In this document: positions 25,636-36,189 of the stretch, one piece after another
How the letters are laid out: every line of letters begins with the position of its first letter
How positions within the stretch are numbered: position 1 is the first letter of the stretch
Assembly (NCBI RefSeq): GCF_000286075.1
Contig: NZ_AJTZ01000005.1
Location: 310,001-374,000 of the forward strand
Source of the DNA: Streptococcus ratti FA-1 = DSM 20564
GTDB lineage: Bacteria > Bacillota > Bacilli > Lactobacillales > Streptococcaceae
Length of the DNA: 64,000 bases
Reading direction: 5' to 3'
The notes under the pieces: generated by a model
The model's input: only the letters and a program-made list of their open reading frames with translations
The model's database searches: none
What the model was told of the DNA's origin: nothing
Program-made: the position numbers and the translations under genes

Positions 25636-26838
25636 TTATTGATTTTTGGTTGAAGTATAATCGTAAAGTTTGTTATGCGTTATGAGGTAATACATTGTCC
25701 GAATGAGACGATGTATGGAGGCAATCGTGTGTGGCTTGGTTGAAGTCGTTTGCGATTGTCTTTTTCGTTTCTCATAAAAGTCTGCGATATGGCAAGGATT
25801 GGTGTGACTGGCTGAAGCGATATTGTGAATGCATTTGAAAAGAATCTTTCTGGCATAAGGGTTGCCGCGTTTGGTAATGTGTTCCTGTGCCAAAAAGTTT
25901 CCAGATTCATAGTGCCTAAGATCAATGCCAATAAAGGCGTTGATTTGATTGGCAGACTGAAAACGGCGAATATCTCCCAGTTCACCAATAATGCTTGTTG
26001 CAGTTGTTTCAGCGATACCAGGAATAGAGAGAAGGATCTCATATTCTGGTAAAGGCTTAGCTAGAGTAACCATTTGGTCTAAGACAGCTTTCCTGCGTTC
26101 AGAAAGTCTGAGTAATTCTTGTGCATAGTAACGGATCTCTTCGAACATTGGAGAGGTTTTCTTAACGGCACAATAAGACTGATTGGCTAGTGCTGTCAGC
26201 TTCTCTGCTAAGTAAACCACACGCTTGTCAGAAATGCGTTTTGAAGTGGATTGCCGAATACTATCTAAGAGTTCATTGCCATCCCTATCTAAGACCAACT
26301 CCTTACAAGGAAAAGTCATGACCAATTTCCAGTATTGTTCCCCAGTTGGTGTTGCCAAGATATTTTCCAACTCTGGGAAAGCGACCTGCAAGACCTTGTG
26401 CAGACGATTTTTGGCCCGAACAATGTCCTCAGTCAGATTCTGATAGAAACGGCTGAGATCCCGCAAGTTTTGGTAGACTTCTTCTTGGACATAAGTCGGT
26501 TTACGATTCAGCACAAATTGAGATTGAGCCAGTTTTTCAGCGTCAATTTGATCGGTTTTCCGTACACGCAAGCTATCCAGTTGCTTCTTAGCTTCTAAGG
26601 GATTAAGTCGTGTGTAAGCATAGCCATTATCTTCTAGAAAAGCCTGAAGACGACGAGAATAAACGCCAGTCGCCTCGAAGACAATCTCTGGCTTGTGGAC
26701 GGTTTTCAAATCGCCAAGTAGCCGAGCAAAGCCAATGGCATCATTGGGCATGGTATAGCCATGAACCTTCTCGCCGTTGACTAGAATAGCCACTTCTGAA
26801 CTTACCTTACTCACGTCAATCCCAAATACTACTCGCAT
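25636..26838 (-). CDS. IS110-family DEDD transposase/recombinase
   Basis: A 400-residue recombinase. The RuvC-like N-domain starts MRVVFGIDVSK (first Asp), followed by IVFEATGVYSRRLQAFLEDN (Glu) and RVRKTDQIDAEKLAQ (Asp pair). A coiled linker leads to the C-terminal Transposase_20 domain (LLSIPGIAETTATSIIGELG, FIGIDLRHYESG, KRGNPYARKILF) that holds the conserved Ser. The start at 26838 follows AAAGAGGT; an in-frame extension of 30 residues upstream lacks family similarity and is rejected. All core residues seem intact, so the element may still be active. Confidence 0.9.
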   Translation of the reverse strand: MRVVFGIDVSKVSSEVAILVNGEKVHGYTMPNDAIGFARLLGDLKTVHKPEIVFEATGVYSRRLQAFLEDNGYAYTRLNPLEAKKQLDSLRVRKTDQIDAEKLAQSQFVLNRKPTYVQEEVYQNLRDLSRFYQNLTEDIVRAKNRLHKVLQVAFPELENILATPTGEQYWKLVMTFPCKELVLDRDGNELLDSIRQSTSKRISDKRVVYLAEKLTALANQSYCAVKKTSPMFEEIRYYAQELLRLSERRKAVLDQMVTLAKPLPEYEILLSIPGIAETTATSIIGELGDIRRFQSANQINAFIGIDLRHYESGNFLAQEHITKRGNPYARKILFKCIHNIASASHTNPCHIADFYEKRKRQSQTTSTKPHTIASIHRLIRTMYYLITHNKLYDYTSTKNQ

Positions 26839-27080
26839 GCTATTACCTCTTTGTCTTGAATGATTCCTTGTTTTAGTGATGTCATTTTCAATACGCGACG
26901 TCTGGCGCCCCACATACTTTGATAACATTCTTCCTAAAACAGGTGTCTTGCCAGTTTTTGTTACGACGTCCAGCGCCTAGAGAGAACACGACTTAACAAG
27001 ACACCTCTACTTTATCATCTTGAGAATGAAAAAAGTAGCGAGTACTCTCTCCCGTTGGAGATTTCTTCACTACTAATCTT
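26839..27080 (-). ncRNA. Noncoding 5' end of the IS110 element, candidate bridge RNA region
   Basis: This 242-bp segment lies between the element end and the transposase start, where IS110-group elements encode their bridge RNA. It holds a perfect 10-bp inverted repeat AGGTGTCTTG/CAAGACACCT (26941-26950 with 26997-27006) around a 46-nt loop. ACATACT (26912-26918) is complementary to the target bases AGTATGT just right of the insertion. CATTCTT (26926-26932) resembles CGTTCTT just left of it. These matches are short, and I could not confirm the guide order. Confidence 0.4.
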
Positions 27081-27592
27081 AGTATGTTTTTGTTGCTGCA
27101 CTGGTTTTGTCTCTTTGTAACTAGTGGGGATCCCAAATCAGCTAATGCTGACAGAAAAATGCAGACTTTTGTCTACTGGTTTTGTCCATCTGTTTCTAAT
27201 ATTCTTATGCTGGGAATTTGTTTACCTAAAACAAGACAAAGTTATACCATTGGTATTCGTCTTCCTTGGACCTTGGACAATGAAGAAAACTGGGTGAAGA
27301 CCCATCGTATGGCTGGCAGACTCTGGGTAATTGGCGGTTTATTAATTTTATTAGATGTTTTTTTCCATTTAAGCCATGAAATACTGACAATGGTTACTCT
27401 CTGTGTTTTGATTGTGTTGCCAGTGATTTATTCTTACTATCTTAGTTTGAATGTCAAAAAATAAAAAAGCTTCTGAATCGGTGTCCTTGAGCAGTTTTGA
27501 GTTTGACGGCTCTATTTTCTTGTGATATGCTAAGATTAAGATACGTGATATTTTCTCGGTTGAAAATATCTAATTTTAAAGTGAGAGTTGAG

Positions 27593-28126
27593 ATGTTAAA
27601 ACAATTTTACCCCTATGCCTATGTAGACAGTGTCTATGCGATTGATTACGAGAAGCTTTATAGATCAGGCTATCGAGCCTTGATTTTTGATATTGATCAG
27701 ACACTTGTTCAACATGGTTATCCGTCAACCAAAGAAGTTGATGCCCTTTTTAGTGGCCTTCATGCTCTTGGTTTTAAGACACTATTTTTATCCAATAACA
27801 GTGACGAGCGGATTCAGGATTTCACTAAAAATATTGATGCTCAGTATATTCCCATGGCTGATAAGCCACAGGTTGATGGTTATTTAAAAGCTCTGCAGTT
27901 ATTAGAGATTGATAAGGATCAGACAATTTTTATTGGAGATCAAGTATTTACAGACATTCTTGGAGCTAATCGTGCAGGTATTCCTAGTATCTTGGTCAAA
28001 TTTTTAAGACATGAACATGAGACTAAAATCGGGAAGAAACGTCAATTGGAACGACTCATCCTAGCATGCTACCAGATGAGTCGTCATAAAAATAGATTGG
28101 GAAGTATTGATAAGGGGAGTAAATAG
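27593..28126 (+). CDS. YqeG-like HAD phosphatase (subfamily IIIA)
   Basis: A 177-residue HAD-type phosphatase with FDIDQTLVQHG (motif I; the second Asp is kept), LFLSNNSDERI (motif II) and IFIGDQVFTDILGANRAG (motif III-IV). Those are the signatures of the YqeG family, usually next to yqeH and ribosome-associated genes; here that context is lost. The start at 27593 has GAGAGTTGAG upstream; the longer in-frame start at 27497 has no site and no family similarity. The VanW-like gene begins directly after the stop. Confidence 0.85.
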   Translation: MLKQFYPYAYVDSVYAIDYEKLYRSGYRALIFDIDQTLVQHGYPSTKEVDALFSGLHALGFKTLFLSNNSDERIQDFTKNIDAQYIPMADKPQVDGYLKALQLLEIDKDQTIFIGDQVFTDILGANRAGIPSILVKFLRHEHETKIGKKRQLERLILACYQMSRHKNRLGSIDKGSK

Positions 28127-28972
28127 ATGGTTTTTTGGAATAAAGAGTTGCTGTTTTGTGAAATTAGTCCGACAACTTACGCTATTTCTGTACAGAAAGA
28201 AATTATCAAGCGTCATTTACAAGACTTTAAGGCAAAGAAAAACTTTGCTAAAACCTTTGATACACATATTTTACCCCAGTTGGTATCCAGTCATGCTTCG
28301 GGCCTTATCAAAAAAGGACCTGGGATTGATGTTAGCTTGCAAAAAAATAAGGCAATTAATATTGATATCGCCTCTAAAAAAATGAATCACATTTTAATTC
28401 GTCCAGGGGAAGAGTTTTCTTTTTGGAAGTTAGTTGGAAAAATTACCAAGCGTCATGGCTATTTGGACGGTCGTGTCATTATGGGAGATAAGGTTGAGCC
28501 GGGGCTTGGCGGTGGACTTTGCAATTTAGCCAATACAATTAACTGGCTGATTGTTCACAGTCCGATGGATATAACAGAATTTCACACGCATTCTGATGCA
28601 CTAGCACCCGACGGTGACAAGCGTACTCCCCTAGCTAACGGTACTTCAGTAGCCTATAACAATATTGATTATCGCTTTAAAAATAATACTGACCAAATAG
28701 TACAAATGCTTTTATGGTGTGACAATGAAACTTTATTTGCTGAATTAAGAAGTGAGCGTGACTTTCCTTGGATTTATGAAATTTTAGAAGAAGACCACCA
28801 TTTCAAAAAGGAGGGGCAAAAATTTTACCGTAATTCTAAAATTTATCGCTTAAAACGTGATAAGCAAACGGATCAGGTTTTAGAGAAAACTCTGATTTGG
28901 GACAATCATTCAGAAGTAATGTTTGACTATGACTCAATTCCGCAAGAACTAATAAGAGATCAAAAGAGCTAG
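28127..28972 (+). CDS. VanW family protein
   Basis: A 281-residue protein with the VanW core at about 95-205. ILIRPGEEFSFWKLVGKITK, YLDGRVIMGDKVEPGLGGGL, CNLANTINWLIVHSPM and TEFHTHSDALAPD are visible. There is no signal peptide. VanW was named from a vanB cluster, but homologues occur widely without vancomycin resistance and the biochemical role is unknown; no van genes are nearby. GGGGAG precedes the ATG, which abuts the yqeG stop. The last codons lie inside a long terminator stem. Confidence 0.85.
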   Translation: MVFWNKELLFCEISPTTYAISVQKEIIKRHLQDFKAKKNFAKTFDTHILPQLVSSHASGLIKKGPGIDVSLQKNKAINIDIASKKMNHILIRPGEEFSFWKLVGKITKRHGYLDGRVIMGDKVEPGLGGGLCNLANTINWLIVHSPMDITEFHTHSDALAPDGDKRTPLANGTSVAYNNIDYRFKNNTDQIVQMLLWCDNETLFAELRSERDFPWIYEILEEDHHFKKEGQKFYRNSKIYRLKRDKQTDQVLEKTLIWDNHSEVMFDYDSIPQELIRDQKS

Positions 28973-29000
28973 GTTTTTATCCTAGCTCTTTTGATCTCTT
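28954..29000. terminator. 20-bp perfect terminator overlapping the VanW stop codon
   Basis: Positions 28954-28973 are perfectly complementary to 28981-29000 across a 7-nt loop. The left arm contains the last VanW codons and its stop. Confidence 0.8.
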
Positions 29001-29087
29001 AAACATAATCGTTTAGTACAGTATGGAAGTGAGGAATAGAATAGAACTTTATAAGCATTACAAGTCTATATCTAAGAGCAATGATTT

Positions 29088-29765
29088 TTATTCTGCTCCC
29101 TTTTGATTAATATAATCGCAAACAGCGTTGATTTGCTGGGTAAAATCGTGGCCAAACTTATTTTCAAAGAAAGCACTGCCGATGGTGAAAGTCCAAGGTG
29201 CTGCATCTTGGATTTGATCTAAACGCTGATAACTATCAATACTTCCTGCAATACAAACAGGTGCAGGAACTTGTTCGACAAAGGCCTTGTTGAGCGCAAT
29301 AGCATCTCCTGTATAACGGTAGCCAAGAAGATCAAAGCCATGAACACCTTTATCAAGATAAGCTTTTGCTTGTTCTATCATGCTATCGATACTTCCGTCT
29401 AAAACAGACGGACGACCTGTGATTTCCCCTACAAAGGGCATGTATTTCATCTGGTTTTCTTTACAGAAGTTATTAATTTTGTCAGAAAATATGGTTCCCA
29501 TCAAAAAATCACAACCACACTCAACAGCGATTTTTGCACCTTCTAACCCTTCTTTTTCGCTATATTCAACGACTTCTAAAAAGGTGGTTTTGCCCTGAGC
29601 TCTCATATAAGCAAAGAGTTCTTTCATCTGAGGAAGCGGCAAAGCTTTTTCTTTAAATCCCCAAAATTTAGCCTTGGAATCTTTATGTTTGTCAAAAATG
29701 TCGTAAGCATTTTCGACAGTCAAATCGTTATGAGTTAACATAACAATAAGTTCAGAATGGCTCAC
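29088..29765 (-). CDS. Conserved hypothetical TIM-barrel-like protein
   Basis: A 225-residue cytosolic protein with the alternating strand-helix pattern of a (beta/alpha)8 barrel. LIVMLTHNDLTVENA starts strand 1, and middle strands are KTTFLEVVEYSE, CDFLMGTIF and MKYMPFVGEITG. The last two strands carry Gly-rich phosphate-binding turns, VCIAGSIDSYQRL and FTIGSAFFENKF, like NanE or HisF-type barrels. I do not recognise the exact family. The pattern suggests a sugar-phosphate-type substrate, but this is inference. It is a single minus-strand gene, ending 87 bp from the VanW terminator. Confidence 0.65.
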   Translation of the reverse strand: MSHSELIVMLTHNDLTVENAYDIFDKHKDSKAKFWGFKEKALPLPQMKELFAYMRAQGKTTFLEVVEYSEKEGLEGAKIAVECGCDFLMGTIFSDKINNFCKENQMKYMPFVGEITGRPSVLDGSIDSMIEQAKAYLDKGVHGFDLLGYRYTGDAIALNKAFVEQVPAPVCIAGSIDSYQRLDQIQDAAPWTFTIGSAFFENKFGHDFTQQINAVCDYINQKGAE

Positions 29766-29870
29766 TTAATTTTCCCTTCTCTTAAGTTAATGTAAATACT
29801 TTAAAAATTATATCATTAAATCCCTGATCTGACAATGAAGCGGGCCCAATCTGATGAGCAAAAAGTCTTC

Positions 29871-30075
29871 TTAAATTGATAAATTCATGATTTCTGACTG
29901 TGTAGCGATAAAGTCAATAAAATTCTTTAAGTCGGTATGCAGCTCCTTGCCTTTATGATAGGCAGCATAATAGACGCGGCGATTTTCCAATGATTTAATA
30001 TGGGGACAGACTCACCATCGGGAGCTAATAATGCCTGGGCTTTGACTTCGGGTAAGTTAGCAGCTGAAAAAATTA
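29871..30075 (-). pseudogene. LysR-family regulator C-terminal remnant
   Basis: The minus-strand frame ending at the stop 29871-29873 reads LENRRVYYAAYHKGKELHTD then LKNFIDFIATQSEIM, the typical end of a LysR effector domain. Upstream, another frame reads ANLPEVKAQALLAPDGESVP, so at least one frameshift lies near 30000. The helix-turn-helix and most of the protein are gone. Confidence 0.6.
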
Positions 30076-30394
30076 AGAATAAAATTGAGCACTAACCTTT
30101 TGAAGGCGGTTTGTTTCCTATTATTTAAGGAATGGGCCGTCTTATTTGCAAACTGTTATGGTTAATCTTAATTTTATGGCATAAGTTTGTCAAAACATCA
30201 GAAAATTTAGCAAAATTATGATAAAATGAATGTAACTTTCCTAAAAAATTCGCTATAATGACTGCCGCTGCAGTTTTGGCGGTCAAAGTTGGGGGAAGTC
30301 AGCCTTAGATTAGGCAGAAGCAGTTAACAGTCTTATCTCATGTTTCTTCTTGAACTTGGAACAGTTTAGTTAAAATGAATTAAAGGAGTTTGTT
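30076..30394 (+). other. Upstream region of aroK, no gene seen
   Basis: About 320 bp. TATAAT at 30254-30259 could be a -10 element, but its -35 (TGTAAC) is poor. A Gly/Ala-like GC-richer stretch follows (30262-30300). No conserved leader or T-box motif was recognised. Confidence 0.35.
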
Positions 30395-30895
30395 ATGGCA
30401 AAAGTGTTGCTTGGCTTTATGGGTGCCGGCAAAACAACAGTTGCTGGGGAATTGCAAGAAAGCTTTGATCAGTTTTTAGACATGGATCTTATTATTGAAG
30501 AGCGTATCGGCATGTCTATTTCAGAATATTTTGCGCGGGAAGGAGAGGCTAGCTTTCGTAAGATTGAGTCTCAGGTGCTGGAAGAATTATTGGCTTTAGA
30601 AGGAAACATTATCATTTCTACAGGCGGCGGTGTTGTTATTTCAGAACACAATCGCGAACTACTGAGAGCCAACCGTAAGAATAATGTCCTTTTGGCTGCA
30701 TCCTTTGAAGTGTTGTATGATCGTATTGAACATGATAAAATCTTCCAGCGTCCGCTCTTCCTAAACAATTCCAAAGAAGACTTTCATGGGATTTATGAAC
30801 GCCGCATGAAACTCTATGAAGGTCTGTCGGATTTGATTATCAATACCGATCACCGCACTCCAAAAGAAATAGCCAGAATTATTGAGTGCATGTAA
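30395..30895 (+). CDS. aroK: Shikimate kinase
   Basis: A 166-residue P-loop kinase that phosphorylates shikimate. It contains Walker A GFMGAGKTTV, DMDLIIEERIG and EASFRKIESQ for shikimate binding, STGGGVVIS, and the lid region FQRPLF. It resumes the aromatic pathway after the island at 24.9-30.1 kb. AAAGGAG lies upstream, and a terminator-like hairpin separates it from aroA. Confidence 0.96.
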   Translation: MAKVLLGFMGAGKTTVAGELQESFDQFLDMDLIIEERIGMSISEYFAREGEASFRKIESQVLEELLALEGNIIISTGGGVVISEHNRELLRANRKNNVLLAASFEVLYDRIEHDKIFQRPLFLNNSKEDFHGIYERRMKLYEGLSDLIINTDHRTPKEIARIIECM

Positions 30896-30925
30896 GGTAT
30901 TTCTTCCATACTATGTAGCCTGTTT

Positions 30926-30947
30926 CCACCCTTGCGGTGGTTTTTTT
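30926..30947 (+). terminator. Short hairpin with T-run between aroK and aroA
   Basis: CCACC/GGTGG with a 5-nt loop and seven T residues. The stem is short, so partial read-through into aroA is likely. Confidence 0.6.
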
Positions 30948-30996
30948 GTTTCTGAAATTATGGTAAAATAAAGGAAAATTATTTTTGGAGCAATAA

Positions 30997-32280
<1,284 letters not shown>

Positions 32281-32324
32281 TAGTTTAGAATAACCGCCAT
32301 ATTTTTGTTTTCATGGCAAAATCA

Positions 32325-32351
32325 GCTGCTTCAAAGTACTTTTGAAGCAGC
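32325..32351. other. Perfect hairpin between aroA and pheA
   Basis: GCTGCTTCAAA and TTTGAAGCAGC form an 11-bp perfect stem with a 5-nt loop but no T-run. It may be an mRNA stability or processing element rather than a terminator. Confidence 0.45.
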
Positions 32352-32432
32352 GGGTAGGCTGTGAAAAGCTAGATAGAATTGCTAATATTACTGCTTAAAC
32401 ACCCCTAACAATCAATTGAGGAAATAAATCAA

Positions 32433-33257
32433 ATGAAAATTGCTTATTTAGGTCCCAACGGATCCTTTACGCATAATGCAGCTATACAGGCTTTTCCGGA
32501 AGCTGAACTGCTTCCTTTGGCTAATATTACGGAAGTTATCAAGGCTTATGAGGATCAGAAGGTTGATTTTGCCATTGTTCCTATCGAAAATTCGATTGAG
32601 GGCAGTGTTCATGAAACCACTGATTATCTGTTTCATCAAGCAGAAATTCAAGCTGTGGCTGAAATCATTCAGCCGATTAAGCAGCAACTGATGGCTGTTC
32701 GAACAGACAGGAATATTGAGAAGATTTTTTCTCATCCTCAAGCCATTGCTCAAGGTAAAAAATATATTAAACATCATTATCCTAATGCTAAAATTGAGAT
32801 GACTGCCAGCACTGCTTATGCAGCTCGGCTGGTAGCGGAGCATCCTCAGGAAAACTTTGCGGCCATCGCCCCTAAAGCAGCAGCTGATGAATATGGTTTG
32901 TCTATTATTGCACAAGATATTCAGGAAATTGAAGAAAATTATACACGTTTTTGGGTGCTGGGCCATCAAGTGCCCGAGATTCATCTGGAAAAGACTGATG
33001 ACAAAGTATCGCTGGCTCTGACACTTCCTGACAATCTTCCGGGAGCCCTTTACAAGGCCTTGTCCACCTTTGCTTGGAGAGGGATTGATCTGACTAAGAT
33101 TGAAAGCCGCCCTTTGAAGACGGTTCTGGGGGAATATTTCTTTATTATTGATTTTGAGAATGACAATAAAAAATTGGTTTCTTTTGCCCTTGAAGAGTTG
33201 ACAAGTATCGGAATTCAGTATAAAATTTTGGGTATGTATGCCGTTTACAGGCTTTAA
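32433..33257 (+). CDS. pheA: Prephenate dehydratase
   Basis: A 274-residue enzyme converting prephenate to phenylpyruvate for phenylalanine synthesis. The catalytic domain shows YLGPNGSFTHNAA, VPIENSIEGSVHETTDYL, IFSHPQAIAQ and the Thr-Arg-Phe site NYTRFWVLGH. A C-terminal ACT domain (about 190-270) with GALYKALSTFAWRGIDLTKI and ESRPLKTVLGEYFF should bind phenylalanine for feedback inhibition. No chorismate mutase domain is fused. TTGAGGA lies upstream. Confidence 0.96.
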   Translation: MKIAYLGPNGSFTHNAAIQAFPEAELLPLANITEVIKAYEDQKVDFAIVPIENSIEGSVHETTDYLFHQAEIQAVAEIIQPIKQQLMAVRTDRNIEKIFSHPQAIAQGKKYIKHHYPNAKIEMTASTAYAARLVAEHPQENFAAIAPKAAADEYGLSIIAQDIQEIEENYTRFWVLGHQVPEIHLEKTDDKVSLALTLPDNLPGALYKALSTFAWRGIDLTKIESRPLKTVLGEYFFIIDFENDNKKLVSFALEELTSIGIQYKILGMYAVYRL

Positions 33258-33303
33258 AAGAATTGCTAAGTATTAGAAAAAAATAAGTTAGAGACATTAA
33301 AAA

Positions 33304-34692
33304 ATGAGCAGAAACGACAAGGGGAAAGTAAGCCGTCATGAACAGCTGCGTTACGAGTACCTCTTAAGAAACATAGCCTATCTCAGCGAGCGTGAACAGG
33401 CTGAGTTTGACTATCTTAGAAAGAAGGTTGAAGCTAACAGCGCTGAGGAAGCCTCTTATTATGATGAGCCTGAGGAAGATTACTATCAGGATTATGGACA
33501 GTCTTATGATGATTATTATGACGATGATTATCAAGATGATGATTCATGGAAGGAAGATTCTTCAAATGGTCAATACACAGAACAGGGCCTGCCTGTTTAT
33601 CCAGACCAGACATCAAAGCGCTCCCGTCAGAGCCGCAAGGAGGAAAAGGCAGCTCAGGCACTGACTAAGGTTAAGCCGAAGAAAAAACGGCTGACCTTTA
33701 AACGTTTTTTAAAAATTATCAGTCTTATACTGCTAGCAGTATTTGTTGGTATGGTCATTATGTTTATTAAGGGAGTGTATGATATTTCCTCCGGAAAAAA
33801 TAAGGACTATAAACCAGCTGTTGTTGAAAAATTTAACGGTCAAGATGCCAAAGACGGAACGAATATTTTGGTTTTAGGAAGCGATCAGCGCATCACACAA
33901 GGTTCATCAGAAGCACGGACAGATACTATCATGGTCTTAAATATCGGCAATAAAGATAAGAAGATCAAGATGGTCAGCTTTATGCGCGATACGCTTGTTA
34001 ATATTAAAGGTGTTAGTGCTGATAATTACTCTTATGACAATAAGCTTAATACAGCCTTCAACATTGGAGAGCAGGACAATAACCAAGGCGCTGAGCTGAT
34101 GCGTCAGACCCTCAAGCGTAATTTTGATATTGACATTAAATATTATGTCATGGTTGATTTTCAAACTTTTGCAGAAGCCATTGATACGCTTTTCCCTAAT
34201 GGCGTAGAAATTAATGCTAAATTTGCTACGGTTGATGGCAATGCAGTGGATTCTGTTGAAGTACCGGATGACCTGAATATGAAAAACGGTGTCGTACCTA
34301 ATCAGACGATTTCTGTCGGCAAACAGAAGATGGACGGACGGACGCTCCTTAACTATGCACGTTTTCGTAAGGATGACGAGGGTGATTTTGGGCGAACCAA
34401 GCGTCAGCAGCAAGTTATGTCGGCTGTTATGTCCCAGATTAAAAATCCGGCTAAGCTCTTTACAGGTTCTGCAGCCTTAGGTAAAATTTATGCTTTGACC
34501 TCTACCAATATATCTTACGGCTTTTTGCTTAGCCATGGTTTATCCGTTTTGACCAACGGTAAAGAAATTGAACAAGTAACAGTCCCTGAGTACGGTGATT
34601 GGATCGATGACTACGATATGTACGGCGGTCAGGCACTGTCTATTAACTTCAAAAAATATAAAAAGAGACTGTCGAAATTAGGCGTTCGCTAA
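33304..34692 (+). CDS. LCP (LytR-CpsA-Psr) family cell-wall polymer ligase
   Basis: A 462-residue single-pass membrane protein. The cytoplasmic N-terminus (about 140 residues) is unusual: an initial helical segment, then a long Asp/Tyr/Glu-rich stretch (about 56-90), then a Lys-rich segment. A transmembrane helix lies at about 141-162. The extracellular LCP domain (about 180-400) has ILVLGSDQR, EARTDTIMVLNI, MVSFMRDTLVNI and LLNYARFRKDDEGDFGRTKR, the polyprenyl-phosphate site. LCP enzymes attach wall teichoic acids, capsule or rhamnose polymers to peptidoglycan. It follows pheA by 46 bp. Confidence 0.92.
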   Translation: MSRNDKGKVSRHEQLRYEYLLRNIAYLSEREQAEFDYLRKKVEANSAEEASYYDEPEEDYYQDYGQSYDDYYDDDYQDDDSWKEDSSNGQYTEQGLPVYPDQTSKRSRQSRKEEKAAQALTKVKPKKKRLTFKRFLKIISLILLAVFVGMVIMFIKGVYDISSGKNKDYKPAVVEKFNGQDAKDGTNILVLGSDQRITQGSSEARTDTIMVLNIGNKDKKIKMVSFMRDTLVNIKGVSADNYSYDNKLNTAFNIGEQDNNQGAELMRQTLKRNFDIDIKYYVMVDFQTFAEAIDTLFPNGVEINAKFATVDGNAVDSVEVPDDLNMKNGVVPNQTISVGKQKMDGRTLLNYARFRKDDEGDFGRTKRQQQVMSAVMSQIKNPAKLFTGSAALGKIYALTSTNISYGFLLSHGLSVLTNGKEIEQVTVPEYGDWIDDYDMYGGQALSINFKKYKKRLSKLGVR

Positions 34693-34703
34693 TATGATAT
34701 AAT

Positions 34704-36105
<1,402 letters not shown>

Positions 36106-36189
36106 AGTGACAAGGAGAAGCGTTATTTCTGTTCAGGTGATAGAACTCGGAGAATTTGTAGGCTGAAAATTTAAAGTAAGGATAATTAT

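Larger units (their letters stand above)
25461..27080 (-). mobile_element. IS110-family insertion sequence, about 1.62 kb
   Basis: The element is bounded by restoring the sdpI reading frame. TCTT occurs at both junctions (25457-25460 and 27077-27080), consistent with the small CT-containing core of IS110 elements. There are no classic terminal inverted repeats, as expected. It contains one DEDD transposase gene on the minus strand, a hairpin region downstream of it (25506-25613) and about 240 bp of noncoding DNA upstream of it (26839-27080). Exact ends may shift by a few bases. Confidence 0.75.
25281..27464 (+). pseudogene. sdpI-like (DUF1648) membrane protein gene interrupted by an IS110-family element
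   Basis: The 5' part (25281-25460) encodes an SdpI-type start: a transmembrane helix, LPETVATHFSLSGKADGFS and FGLPFFL. After the insertion, 27081-27464 continues in the same frame with LLLHWFCLFVTSGDPKSANA, IGIRLPWTLDNEENW and two more helices to a normal stop. Joining base 25460 to 27081 restores one frame of about 188 codons (FFLSMFLLLHWF). SdpI family proteins are membrane immunity or signalling proteins paired with an ArsR autorepressor. The operon is therefore doubly inactivated: repressor beheaded, membrane protein split. Confidence 0.8.

Noticed and set aside
28127..28972. Vancomycin resistance locus suggested by the VanW-like protein
   Set aside because: No vanA/B, vanH, vanX or vanRS genes are nearby; VanW proteins occur without resistance.
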